Assembly (NCBI RefSeq): GCF_030704685.1
Contig: NZ_JAUZDX010000017.1
Span: 62,001-126,000, forward strand
Origin: Acidovorax sp. A1169
GTDB lineage: Bacteria; Pseudomonadota; Gammaproteobacteria; Burkholderiales; Burkholderiaceae_C
Reading direction: 5' to 3'
Length of the DNA stretch: 64,000 bases
Positions 1-7,039 of this stretch are shown here, one piece after another. Numbering within the stretch: the stretch's first letter is position 1; each line of letters begins with the position of its first letter. The notes under the pieces are model-generated. The model was given only the letters and a program-made list of their open reading frames with translations, did not search any database and was not told the origin of the DNA. The position numbers and the translations under genes were made by a program.

Positions 1-294
1 TCAGCCCTTGATATCACCGATGGTGCCCTTCTCGCTCAGGCACTGGGCAGCGGTCTTGGCCTTGAAACCGTGGCCCTTGCAGGCGTTCTGGCCCTTGCAG
101 CTGTGCTCGGCGGTGGAGCAATCGCTGTTGCCCTTGCAGTCGTGCACGTTGTAGCAGTGCACCTTGTCGTTGGCGGCGACGGCCCCGCCCTTGGAGCCCT
201 TGGGGGCGTCGGCGGCGAAGGCACCAGACGACAACGCCAGCAGCGCGGCGGCCAGGGCGAGGGAAGCAGCGGAGGAATTAGAGGTGGACAGCAT
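1..294 (-). CDS. bufA2: Bufferin-type metallophore precursor (BufA2 family)
   Basis: A 97-residue precursor with an N-terminal Sec-type signal peptide (about residues 1-26, ending SGAFA) and a short Cys-rich core holding six cysteines, with the motif HDCKGNSDC followed by HSCKGQNACKGHG. That arrangement is typical of the BufA2 small periplasmic proteins. In studied bufferins, cysteines are modified by a DUF692/MNIO enzyme and the product protects against copper. I infer the same role here. The modifying genes (bufB, bufC) are usually directly downstream, which would be beyond the left edge of the window. The start at 294 is chosen because a GGAG lies 9 nt upstream and the signal peptide then has normal length; an in-frame ATG at 309 is possible. 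The stop codon is the first three bases of the window. Confidence 0.85.
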   Translation of the reverse strand: MLSTSNSSAASLALAAALLALSSGAFAADAPKGSKGGAVAANDKVHCYNVHDCKGNSDCSTAEHSCKGQNACKGHGFKAKTAAQCLSEKGTIGDIKG

Positions 295-375
295 GGTGGA
301 TGACTCCATAAAGGTGAGGGAGGGTCGAAACAGGGGCTTTTCAGATCGCACGGCGCCGTGCTCTCTGCCTGTTAC

Positions 376-401
376 TTCGCTCCATCCACCCTACGGGTTA
401 C
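376..401 (-). promoter_or_regulatory. Candidate ECF sigma promoter for bufA2
   Basis: On the minus strand GTAACC (positions 401-396) and CGAA (379-376) are separated by exactly 16 nt. This matches the GTAACC-N16-CGAA motif that I recall for the heavy-metal-responsive ECF factor SigF of Caulobacter, which drives a bufferin operon there. The implied leader before the bufA2 start is about 70-80 nt. The motif match is seen; the sigma-factor assignment is inference. Confidence 0.5.
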
Positions 402-442
402 ATGCGGCCCCACAAATATTTGCGGCGCATCCCAAACACGTG

Positions 443-928
443 TCAGCCCGAGGTCTGGGTCACCGAAATGTCGGTGTGTACTAGTGACACCGGGTAGCGC
501 TGGCCGGCCAGGTAGTCCGCCAGGCATTGCAGCAGCAAGGGGCTGCGGTGGCGCTCGGGGCAGGCGCGGATTTCGTCGGCCGTCATCCACACGGTGCGCA
601 CGATGCCTTCGTCCAGCGTGCGCCAGGCGTGGTGCGTTCCCAGTGATCCGGCAAAGGCAAAACGCAGGTAGGTCAGGTCGTCGCCCGTGCGCGTCTTGGT
701 GAAGCGGTTGAGGTACACACCGATGAGGTGTGTGGGCTCGAAATCGTGTGCGGTTTCTTCGAGCACCTCGCGGGCGCACGCGCTGGGGGGCGACTCACCG
801 GGGTCGAGGTGGCCGGCCGGGTTGTTCAGCTTGAGGCCATCGGTGGTTTCTTCCTCCACCAGCAGGAAGCGGCCATCGCGTTCGATGATGGCAGCCACGG
901 TGACATTGGGTTTCCAGCGGTTCGGCAT
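443..928 (-). CDS. Nudix hydrolase (NudJ-like)
   Basis: A 161-residue single-domain Nudix protein. The Nudix box is clear: GHLDPGE, then seven residues, then REVLEET. The position that is usually Gly after the EE pair region is Ala (ETAHD). Nudix enzymes hydrolyse nucleoside diphosphates linked to another moiety; the closest pattern is the phosphatase NudJ, which acts on thiamin precursor pyrophosphates and nucleotides, but the substrate cannot be read from sequence. Start: the ATG at 928 gives the conserved opening MPNRWKPNVTV; an ATG at 937 and a GTG at 946 are in frame. The gene stands alone, 148 nt beyond the bufA2 start, and is oriented the same way. Confidence 0.85.
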   Translation of the reverse strand: MPNRWKPNVTVAAIIERDGRFLLVEEETTDGLKLNNPAGHLDPGESPPSACAREVLEETAHDFEPTHLIGVYLNRFTKTRTGDDLTYLRFAFAGSLGTHHAWRTLDEGIVRTVWMTADEIRACPERHRSPLLLQCLADYLAGQRYPVSLVHTDISVTQTSG

Positions 929-1013
929 GCCAGCCATTATGACCACGGCCTGCGACGGATGCCCGGCCCGTGGCGCCGTTCAAACAGGCCCAATGGCGTA
1001 CGCAAGGCGCTGG

Positions 1014-1517
1014 CTAGGGCGCCAGCGTTCGCACCATGTACACGGCCCCCTCGCCGTAGCTTGCCAGCCGGTCTCGCTGCAGCGCATCGGCCAGTGGCTG
1101 CACGGCGTAGCCATGGCGCTCCCAGTAGCCCTGCGAGCCCTGCACCGACACCAGGGCCGTGTGGCGCAGCCCCCAGGCCGCGCCCTGCGCCCACAGCGGT
1201 GCCAGCAGCGCCTGCGCCAGGCCCTGGCCCGCGCAGGCCGGCAGCACCGCCATGTCGTGCAGGTACAGCGTGTCGGGCGCGCCGGGCGGGCCCTCGAAGT
1301 CGCCATGCAGTGGGGTGACTTTGCCCTGCACCGAGCGGTAGGCCGCGAGGTAGGCGCAGACCTGGCCACCGCGCTCAAGCACCAGGGAGCAGTTCACCGG
1401 GCTGGCAAGCCGGCGCGCAAAGACCTCGGCGCTTTCGACAAAACCCGCGCCATAGCAGGCCAGCTGCACCTGCAGCAGGCCGGGCAGGTCGCGCGGCTGC
1501 AGCGCGCGGGGAACCAC
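1014..1517 (-). CDS. GNAT-family N-acetyltransferase
   Basis: A 167-residue protein with the GNAT acetyl-CoA core: beta-strand LYLHDMAVLPACAGQGLA, where the Q/RxxGx(A) pyrophosphate loop reads ACAGQGLAQ, and a late GYWERHGY segment typical of the last GNAT helix and strand. The acceptor is unknown. There is no ATG: the frame opens either at GTG 1517 or at TTG 1526, the latter overlapping the ribE stop codon. Both imply translation right behind ribE, so the two are likely one transcript. The start is the uncertain part of this call. Confidence 0.75.
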   Translation of the reverse strand: MVPRALQPRDLPGLLQVQLACYGAGFVESAEVFARRLASPVNCSLVLERGGQVCAYLAAYRSVQGKVTPLHGDFEGPPGAPDTLYLHDMAVLPACAGQGLAQALLAPLWAQGAAWGLRHTALVSVQGSQGYWERHGYAVQPLADALQRDRLASYGEGAVYMVRTLAP

Positions 1518-1522
1518 GGGGG

Positions 1523-2230
1523 TCAAGGGTTCTTCAGCGCAGGGGGCTGTACAAAGTCTTCCAGGGACAAGCCCTTTTCCTTGAGCAGGGCTTCGAGCAC
1601 AGGCTGCAGCCGGCCCAGGCTTTCCTGCACCGCTTCGCGCACCGTGTCCACCACCACCTGGGTGCTGCGCTCGATCTCGATGTTCAGGCGGTCGCCGGCC
1701 TTTTTGCCCTCGAACACCGTGGCGCGACGGGTCTCGGGGATCAGCCAGACCTCGAACCAGCCTTCGGCGCGGTTCACCTCCGACACGGTGAGGCTGGCGC
1801 CGTGGATGGCGATGTAGCCCTTGGCGAACACGTACCTGCGGAACTCGGGCGGCACGGCCACGCGCCACACCAGGTTGTTGTCGAACTCGCGCACGCTGGC
1901 CAGCATGCCCGAAAAATCGATATGGCCCGACAGCGGGTGGCCGCCGATCTCGGCGCCATCCTTGGCAGCGCGCTCCACATTCACGCGGTCGCCCTGGCCA
2001 TAGCTGCCCAGCGTGGTGATGTTCAGGCTCTGCTGCATCACGTCGAAGTTGGCCTGTGTAGGCGAGAGGATCTCGGTCACCGTGAGGCACACGCCATCGG
2101 TGGACACACTGGCACCAATGGCCAGGTCCTGGCAGAAGCCCTCGGGAAAATCGAGCGTGAAGGTGCGCAGGCCTGCGCGGTCATGGATGGCGGCAATGCC
2201 TGCCGTGGCTTGAACGATGCCTGTGAACAT
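1523..2230 (-). CDS. ribE: Riboflavin synthase, alpha-subunit type
   Basis: Converts two 6,7-dimethyl-8-ribityllumazine molecules to riboflavin. The 235-residue protein has both lumazine-binding repeats: it opens MFTGIVQA, carries GVCLTV and GGHPLSGH in the first repeat and GASLTV and a DTVREAV helix near the end of the second, an order that follows the E. coli enzyme. It is slightly longer than E. coli RibE because of a C-terminal helical tail of about 25 residues. It lies outside a ribD-ribBA-ribH operon, as in E. coli, and the only close partner is the downstream acetyltransferase. No FMN riboswitch-like leader is visible in the 116 nt upstream, which mostly hold the terminator of the next gene. 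Confidence 0.9.
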   Translation of the reverse strand: MFTGIVQATAGIAAIHDRAGLRTFTLDFPEGFCQDLAIGASVSTDGVCLTVTEILSPTQANFDVMQQSLNITTLGSYGQGDRVNVERAAKDGAEIGGHPLSGHIDFSGMLASVREFDNNLVWRVAVPPEFRRYVFAKGYIAIHGASLTVSEVNRAEGWFEVWLIPETRRATVFEGKKAGDRLNIEIERSTQVVVDTVREAVQESLGRLQPVLEALLKEKGLSLEDFVQPPALKNP

Positions 2231-2297
2231 GGTGGCGCGGCTTTCGGGGTGTGGCCGCCGATTTTGCCACCCGGCCTCGCACCGTGCTGCCCGCCAT

Positions 2298-2327
2298 ACA
2301 AAAGGGCTGCCTTAGGGGCAGCCCTTT
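2298..2327 (-). terminator. Rho-independent terminator after the esterase gene
   Basis: An 11-bp perfect stem (2301-2311 with 2317-2327, loop of 5) reads on the minus strand as AAAGGGCTGCC, loop, GGCAGCCCTTT, followed by TTTTGT. It lies 20 nt past the stop codon of the gene ending at 2347. Confidence 0.75.
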
Positions 2328-2346
2328 CGCACAGGGAGCGTGGTGC

Positions 2347-3708
2347 TTACTTCGCGCGCAGCAGTTCGCCCACTTCCAGCAACACGAGCTCGTTGTCGTC
2401 GGCCTTGTTCGGCTCGCGGCTGGAGCTGAAGGGCAGGTTGTTGTCGTTGCCGACCACGATGTGCGTGCCGTCCACCACGTCCACGTTCTCGATGGTGAAG
2501 AAGGGGAAGGTGAGCACGCCGTTGTTCAGCGGCTTCTTCGCCAGGCGTTTCGGGTCCTGGATGGACATCAGGTCGATGTAGCCCACCTTGCGCAGCGGGC
2601 CGCCGACGTTGGCGTCGGTCAGTTCGATCTTGTAGACGCGCTTGAACTTGGCCAGGTCGTGGAAGCAGTCGGTGCGCTTTTGCCCTTCGGGGCAGGCCTT
2701 GTCGGCCGTGCCTTCGCCGTTGTCGCGCTCGATGATCAGGCCGGTGGTGCCGTCGATCATGTTGAAGTCTCCGATGGCATGGTGGTTGGCCTCGAGCACA
2801 TACTTCCAGTGGCGGCCGGTCCATTGCTCGGCCTTCACGTCGAACTCCAGCACGCGCAGGTACTGCTTGCCGTCAACGGCCTCGTAAGCCTTGCCAGCCT
2901 CGTTCCACAGCGGGCCTTCGAGCAGGGCGTAGAGCTTGCTGCCGTCCTTGGACGAGGCCATGCCTTCATAGCCCTTGGAGCGCTTGACCTCGAAGGCCGG
3001 GGCCTTGGCGTCGGGCGCGCCGGCCGTGGTGATGGCCGGATGGTCGGGCGAGCGCACGGGCTTGCCGTCCACCTGCGTTTCGAACACGGCGAGCACGCGG
3101 CCCGACAGGTCGGCCTTGATCAGGTAGGGCCCGAACTCCTCGCCGATCCACAGCGCGCCGCCGGCGAACTGGAAGCTCTCGGGGTCGAAGTCGGCACCCG
3201 TGAGGTAGCGCTTGTCCGTGCCTTCGTGGACGATGCGGAACGGCACCTTCTTGTCCGGGTCGTGCAGGAACACCGTGGCCTGGCGCTTGAACTGGCCGGC
3301 CTTGAAGTCCACGCTGTAGTGGCTCAGGTGCAGCATGAAGTCAGGCGAATTGGCCTTGGCACCGGCGCCGTTGTCGGTGAGGATCCAGAACGAGCCGTCG
3401 GCCATGCGCTTGATGCCCGAGTGGCCCTGCAGCGGCTGGCCCGCGAAGGGCAGGGAGATGCCGGTGGGGCGGCCGCCCGAGAGGCCTTCGACCGAACCCA
3501 GCGCCTCCACGCGCTTGCCGGTGGTGAACTTGCCGCTGGTCTGCAGGTCCTGCGGTGCGTCCTTGGGTGCGGGCACCAGGCTCATGGCGGGCATCACGGC
3601 GTGGCCTGCGAGCGTGGCGGGGTAGGCTTGCTGGGCCTGGGCGGTGAGGGAAACAGCAGCGGCGCACGCCAGCAGGGCGCAGGCGGCGAGGGTGGAAAGT
3701 CGGGACAT
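2347..3708 (-). CDS. Exported esterase-like protein of the phytase family (DUF/PF13449 type)
   Basis: A 453-residue secreted protein. Residues 1-26 form a Sec signal peptide (MSRLSTLAACALLACAAA). The rest resembles the 'esterase-like activity of phytase' family, a predicted beta-propeller: recurrent blade motifs such as WILTDNGAG, LWIGEEFGPYLI, KGYEGMA and LIIERDNGEG carry the acidic and glycine positions typical of it. Members are thought to hydrolyse phosphoesters or related esters in the periplasm, but substrates are poorly known. The ATG at 3708 is used because it starts the signal peptide directly. It has its own terminator downstream and no close operon partner; the L,D-transpeptidase gene ends 87 nt upstream. 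Confidence 0.8.
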   Translation of the reverse strand: MSRLSTLAACALLACAAAVSLTAQAQQAYPATLAGHAVMPAMSLVPAPKDAPQDLQTSGKFTTGKRVEALGSVEGLSGGRPTGISLPFAGQPLQGHSGIKRMADGSFWILTDNGAGAKANSPDFMLHLSHYSVDFKAGQFKRQATVFLHDPDKKVPFRIVHEGTDKRYLTGADFDPESFQFAGGALWIGEEFGPYLIKADLSGRVLAVFETQVDGKPVRSPDHPAITTAGAPDAKAPAFEVKRSKGYEGMASSKDGSKLYALLEGPLWNEAGKAYEAVDGKQYLRVLEFDVKAEQWTGRHWKYVLEANHHAIGDFNMIDGTTGLIIERDNGEGTADKACPEGQKRTDCFHDLAKFKRVYKIELTDANVGGPLRKVGYIDLMSIQDPKRLAKKPLNNGVLTFPFFTIENVDVVDGTHIVVGNDNNLPFSSSREPNKADDNELVLLEVGELLRAK

Positions 3709-3795
3709 GGTCGCTCGGGGCAAATGGAGATAAGACGCGACGATGCCCGCCGCGCATGACGGGCGCGTGACACCCAGCCCGGGAGCGGGGCAGCG

Positions 3796-4293
3796 CTATG
3801 CCTCGATGCGCACCGGCGTTCCCACCACCACCCGCTCGAACAGGTCCATCACGTCGGCGTTGGCCATGCGCACGCAGCCATGCGATGCCGGCACGCCCAG
3901 GGGCGTGCCATCGGGACAGCCGTGGATGTAGATGAAACGGCGAAGCGTATCCACCGCGCCACCGCAGTTGAAGCCCGGCTCGCAGCCCGTGAGCCACAGA
4001 ATGCGGCACAGGATCCAGTCGCGCCCCGGGTGCTGCGCCGCAAGGCCGGGCGAATACATCTCGCCCGTGGGCCGGCGCCCCACGAAGACGGTGGCAGCGT
4101 CGCAGCCCGCACCCACCTTGGCGCGCACACGGTGCAGGCCACGCGGCGTGCAGCCGCTACCATTCGACTCACCCACGCCATGCAGCGCGGTGGACACGGC
4201 ATAGCTGCGCACCAGGGCATCGCACTCATACAGATCGAGCTGCTGGCGCAGCACGCTGATGTGCACCTGGACTTCGCGCGCCGCGCCTGCCAT
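3796..4293 (-). CDS. L,D-transpeptidase (YkuD domain)
   Basis: A 165-residue protein that is almost entirely a YkuD catalytic domain. The active-site signature is complete: FIYIHGCPDGTPLG followed by SHGCVRM, whose Cys is the catalytic nucleophile. Such enzymes form 3-3 cross-links in peptidoglycan or attach proteins to it. Family members normally act in the periplasm, yet no signal peptide is evident with the ATG at 4293; the preceding frame stays open but looks like a shadow of the neighbouring gene. The start overlaps the end region of the upstream flavoprotein gene by spacing (stop at 4305), so the two are probably co-transcribed. Export of this protein is therefore an open question. Confidence 0.85.
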   Translation of the reverse strand: MAGAAREVQVHISVLRQQLDLYECDALVRSYAVSTALHGVGESNGSGCTPRGLHRVRAKVGAGCDAATVFVGRRPTGEMYSPGLAAQHPGRDWILCRILWLTGCEPGFNCGGAVDTLRRFIYIHGCPDGTPLGVPASHGCVRMANADVMDLFERVVVGTPVRIEA

Positions 4294-4304
4294 GCCAGCG
4301 CCGC

Positions 4305-5996
4305 TCAGCCGGCGGCCACCAGCCCGGCCGCATGGCCGCGCGTGAAGGCCTCTTCGAACACCGAATAGCCCGACCAATCGCTGTGCGCGAACGCCAGGCG
4401 CGCCGTGGCCGGCGTGGGCAGCACGGCCACGCGCTTGTCGGGCGCCCGGTAGCGGCCCGGCTGGTGCAGCCAGCCCAGCAGCCCTGGTGTGGGGATGGAC
4501 ATGGCATGGCCGTAGCGCGTGATGTCCACGCGCGTGGCGCGCTCGGCCAGGTCGGGGTGCGGGCCGGCCAGTGACTGCATGGCCGCCTGCGCCCAGTGGG
4601 CCCAGGGCTGGGTGGCCAGTTGCTGGCGGCCATCGGGCAGGTCGCCCAGGGCCTGGTAGTAGGTGAGCACCGTGGGCCCGGGGCGCGGGTCCAGGCGCTG
4701 GTGGCCGGCGTCCACGTAGCCCAGACCGCCCGGGTTGGCATCGGCATACAGCACGTTGTCCCAAGCGGGCGCGGCACCGGCGCGGTCGGTCAGCGGCGCA
4801 TCGATGTGGATGTTGGCCACCAGCCACGGCGCCCAGGACAGGCGCTGCGCTGTTTCGGTGAGAAAGGCCGGCGGGTTGCGCACCACGCGCGCGGCCAGGA
4901 ACACGGGCAGCGCCACCACGCAGCGCGGCGCCTGCCAGCGCTCGACATTGCCCGAGGCATGGTTGAGCGCATCCACCTCCACGCCATGGCGCCCCTCGGT
5001 GATGCGCAGCACGCTGGTGCCCGTGGCCAGTTGCCCGCCCTCGCGCAGCGGCACCGCCAAGCGCTGCGTGAGCCAGCCATTGCCCTCGGGCCAGGTGAGC
5101 ACGCCCTCGCGGTCATCGGTGCCTGCGTCGCCCGGCGCATGGAAGCCATGGCGGCTGGCGAAGTAGTGGATGCCGGCCCAGGCCGATACGCGCGCCATGC
5201 CCGCACCGTAGTCGTCGCGGCAGCAGTAGTCCAGGTACCAGCGCAGGTGCGCATCGTCCAGCCCCTCCTGCGTGAGCCAGGCGCCGAAACTCAGGGCGTC
5301 GAGCGCCTGGTGCGTGGGCGACAGCGGCCGCTTGCCGTCGAAGGCCTTGAGCATGGGCATGGTGAAGCGCGCCGCCTTCGACAAGGCATCCACCCGCTCG
5401 GAGAACCGGCGGTACTGGGCCAGCGTGGCCTCGCCCACACCCTGCACCGGCAGCAGGCCTTCCTGCCATTCACCCTCGAAGTACAGGCGCTCCTGCGGGC
5501 TGTGGCACAGGTGGCGCTCGTCGTAGCGCCAGCGCCCGGCCACGCGCTGGCGCAGGCCCAGTTCTTCGAGCAGGTCCTGCACCTCGCTGGCGTCGTCGCC
5601 GGGCACGGGCAGGTAGTGCGCGCCCATGGGGCAGGCGATACCGCCGACCATGGCGCCTCGGCTGTTGCCGCCGGCCTGGTCTTCGAGCTCCAGCAACGCG
5701 AAATCCTCCACCCCGGCCAGGCGCAGCGAGCGCGCCGCAGCCAGCCCTGCCACTCCGCCGCCGGCGATGATGACCTGCGCGCGCCGCACCACCGAAGGTT
5801 CTGGCAGGCTCCCTTTTTGCAGCATCTCGCGCAACGCATGGCCGCGCTGCATGTCGATGCCGGCAAAGCCCCCCTCAAGCGTGCGCGGCGCCTTCTCACA
5901 GCCCGGCAGCGCGGACCCCGCGGCCAGCAAGGCAGCGGCCTGCAGCAGCTGCCTGCGGCGTGGTGAGGGCGGAGAAGAGGGGGGCGCAAGGGACAT
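4305..5996 (-). CDS. Exported FAD-dependent amine-oxidase-like flavoprotein
   Basis: A 563-residue protein with an N-terminal twin-arginine-like signal (RRRQLLQAAALLAAG) that ends in SALPGC, so it may be a Tat-exported lipoprotein. From about residue 70 there is a dinucleotide-binding fold: VIIAGGGVAGLAAARSL, then LLELEDQAGGNSR, the classic FAD-binding and GG motif of monoamine-oxidase-like flavoproteins. The C-terminal ALAFAHSDWSGYS-type stretch resembles the second FAD-binding segment of that superfamily. The substrate is unknown. The gene is followed within 12 nt by the L,D-transpeptidase, and the pair recur together here as a likely operon. I did not see a c-type haem motif. Confidence 0.8.
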   Translation of the reverse strand: MSLAPPSSPPSPRRRQLLQAAALLAAGSALPGCEKAPRTLEGGFAGIDMQRGHALREMLQKGSLPEPSVVRRAQVIIAGGGVAGLAAARSLRLAGVEDFALLELEDQAGGNSRGAMVGGIACPMGAHYLPVPGDDASEVQDLLEELGLRQRVAGRWRYDERHLCHSPQERLYFEGEWQEGLLPVQGVGEATLAQYRRFSERVDALSKAARFTMPMLKAFDGKRPLSPTHQALDALSFGAWLTQEGLDDAHLRWYLDYCCRDDYGAGMARVSAWAGIHYFASRHGFHAPGDAGTDDREGVLTWPEGNGWLTQRLAVPLREGGQLATGTSVLRITEGRHGVEVDALNHASGNVERWQAPRCVVALPVFLAARVVRNPPAFLTETAQRLSWAPWLVANIHIDAPLTDRAGAAPAWDNVLYADANPGGLGYVDAGHQRLDPRPGPTVLTYYQALGDLPDGRQQLATQPWAHWAQAAMQSLAGPHPDLAERATRVDITRYGHAMSIPTPGLLGWLHQPGRYRAPDKRVAVLPTPATARLAFAHSDWSGYSVFEEAFTRGHAAGLVAAG

Positions 5997-6043
5997 GGGG
6001 CCGTACTCTACGTCACCCGCAACCGCCCCCCGGCAAAAGAGGG

Positions 6044-7039
6044 TCAGTCGGCCCAGCGTGCCTGGATTTCCAGCAGCCGGGGCAGCTGCGCGATGAACAC
6101 CTCCACCATGCCAGGGTCGAAGTGCTTGCCCGCCTGGGCGCGCAGGTGGGCCAGGGTGTCTTCGATGCTCCAGGGCTCCTTGTAGGGCCGGCGCGCCGTC
6201 AGTGCATCGAACACGTCTGCCAGGGCGACGATGCGCGACTCCACCGGAATCGCCTCGCCTGCCAGGCCCTGCGGGTAGCCACTGCCGTCCCATTTCTCGT
6301 GGTGTGTGAGCGCAATGGAGTGGGCCAGGCGCAGCAAGCCTGCGGGGTGCTCGCCGATGATCTCGGCGCCGATCTGGGGATGGCGGCGCATGGTGTCCCA
6401 CTCGCCGGCATCGAGCGGGCCGGGCTTGCGCAGCACGGCATCGGGGATGCCGATCTTGCCCACGTCGTGCATGGGCGCGGCATTGAGCAGGTCCTCGGCC
6501 CAGGCGGGCGAGTGGCCCAGCGCCAGCGCCAGCACATGGGCGAAGTGGCTCATGCGGATGACGTGCATGCCCGTCTCGTTGTCCTTGTACTCGGCGGCGC
6601 GGCCCAGGCGCTGCACGATCTGCAGCCGCGTTTCGCGCAGTTCCTCGGTGCGCACCAGCGACAGGTGGGTGCGCACGCGGGCGCGCACCACGGGGGCGCT
6701 CACGGGCTTGGTGATGTAGTCCACGCCGCCCACGTCGAAACCGCGCGCCTCGTCCTGCGCTTCGGTGAGCGCGGTGACGAATATCACCGGGATGTTCGCG
6801 GTGGTGCGGTCGGCCTTGAGGGCCTGGCACACGCCGTAGCCGTCCATCTGCGGCATCATCACGTCGAGCAGCACCAGGTCGGGCCGCTGCTGCTGGGCGA
6901 TCTGCAGCGCGCGCGCCCCGTCGGTGGCGAACAGCAGGCGAAAGTCCTCCTGCAGGATGTGGCGCAGAACCTGCAGGTTGGTGGGTTCATCGTCCACCAG
7001 CAGCAGGCGCGGGCGGTGGTCTTCCTGCACGGGCGTCAT
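6044..7039 (-). CDS. HD-GYP response regulator (c-di-GMP phosphodiesterase, RpfG type)
   Basis: A 331-residue two-domain protein. Residues about 11-125 form a receiver domain with acidic pocket DDE, phospho-acceptor D59 in LLDVMMP and Lys in YITKPV. Residues about 145-325 form an HD-GYP domain with H191-D192 (MHDVGK), H246-H247 and GSGYP at 252-256, so all metal-binding residues typical of active c-di-GMP phosphodiesterases appear present. The ATG at 7039 overlaps the stop of the upstream hybrid kinase by four bases (ATGA), so kinase and regulator are translationally coupled and probably form a two-component pair. It is expected to lower c-di-GMP when phosphorylated or dephosphorylated; the direction is not visible. 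Confidence 0.92.
   Translation of the reverse strand: MTPVQEDHRPRLLLVDDEPTNLQVLRHILQEDFRLLFATDGARALQIAQQQRPDLVLLDVMMPQMDGYGVCQALKADRTTANIPVIFVTALTEAQDEARGFDVGGVDYITKPVSAPVVRARVRTHLSLVRTEELRETRLQIVQRLGRAAEYKDNETGMHVIRMSHFAHVLALALGHSPAWAEDLLNAAPMHDVGKIGIPDAVLRKPGPLDAGEWDTMRRHPQIGAEIIGEHPAGLLRLAHSIALTHHEKWDGSGYPQGLAGEAIPVESRIVALADVFDALTARRPYKEPWSIEDTLAHLRAQAGKHFDPGMVEVFIAQLPRLLEIQARWAD

Noticed and set aside
2251-3759. A 502-codon open frame on the plus strand
   Set aside because: It is antisense to the exported esterase-like gene and has low-complexity Val/Ala/His/Gly composition.
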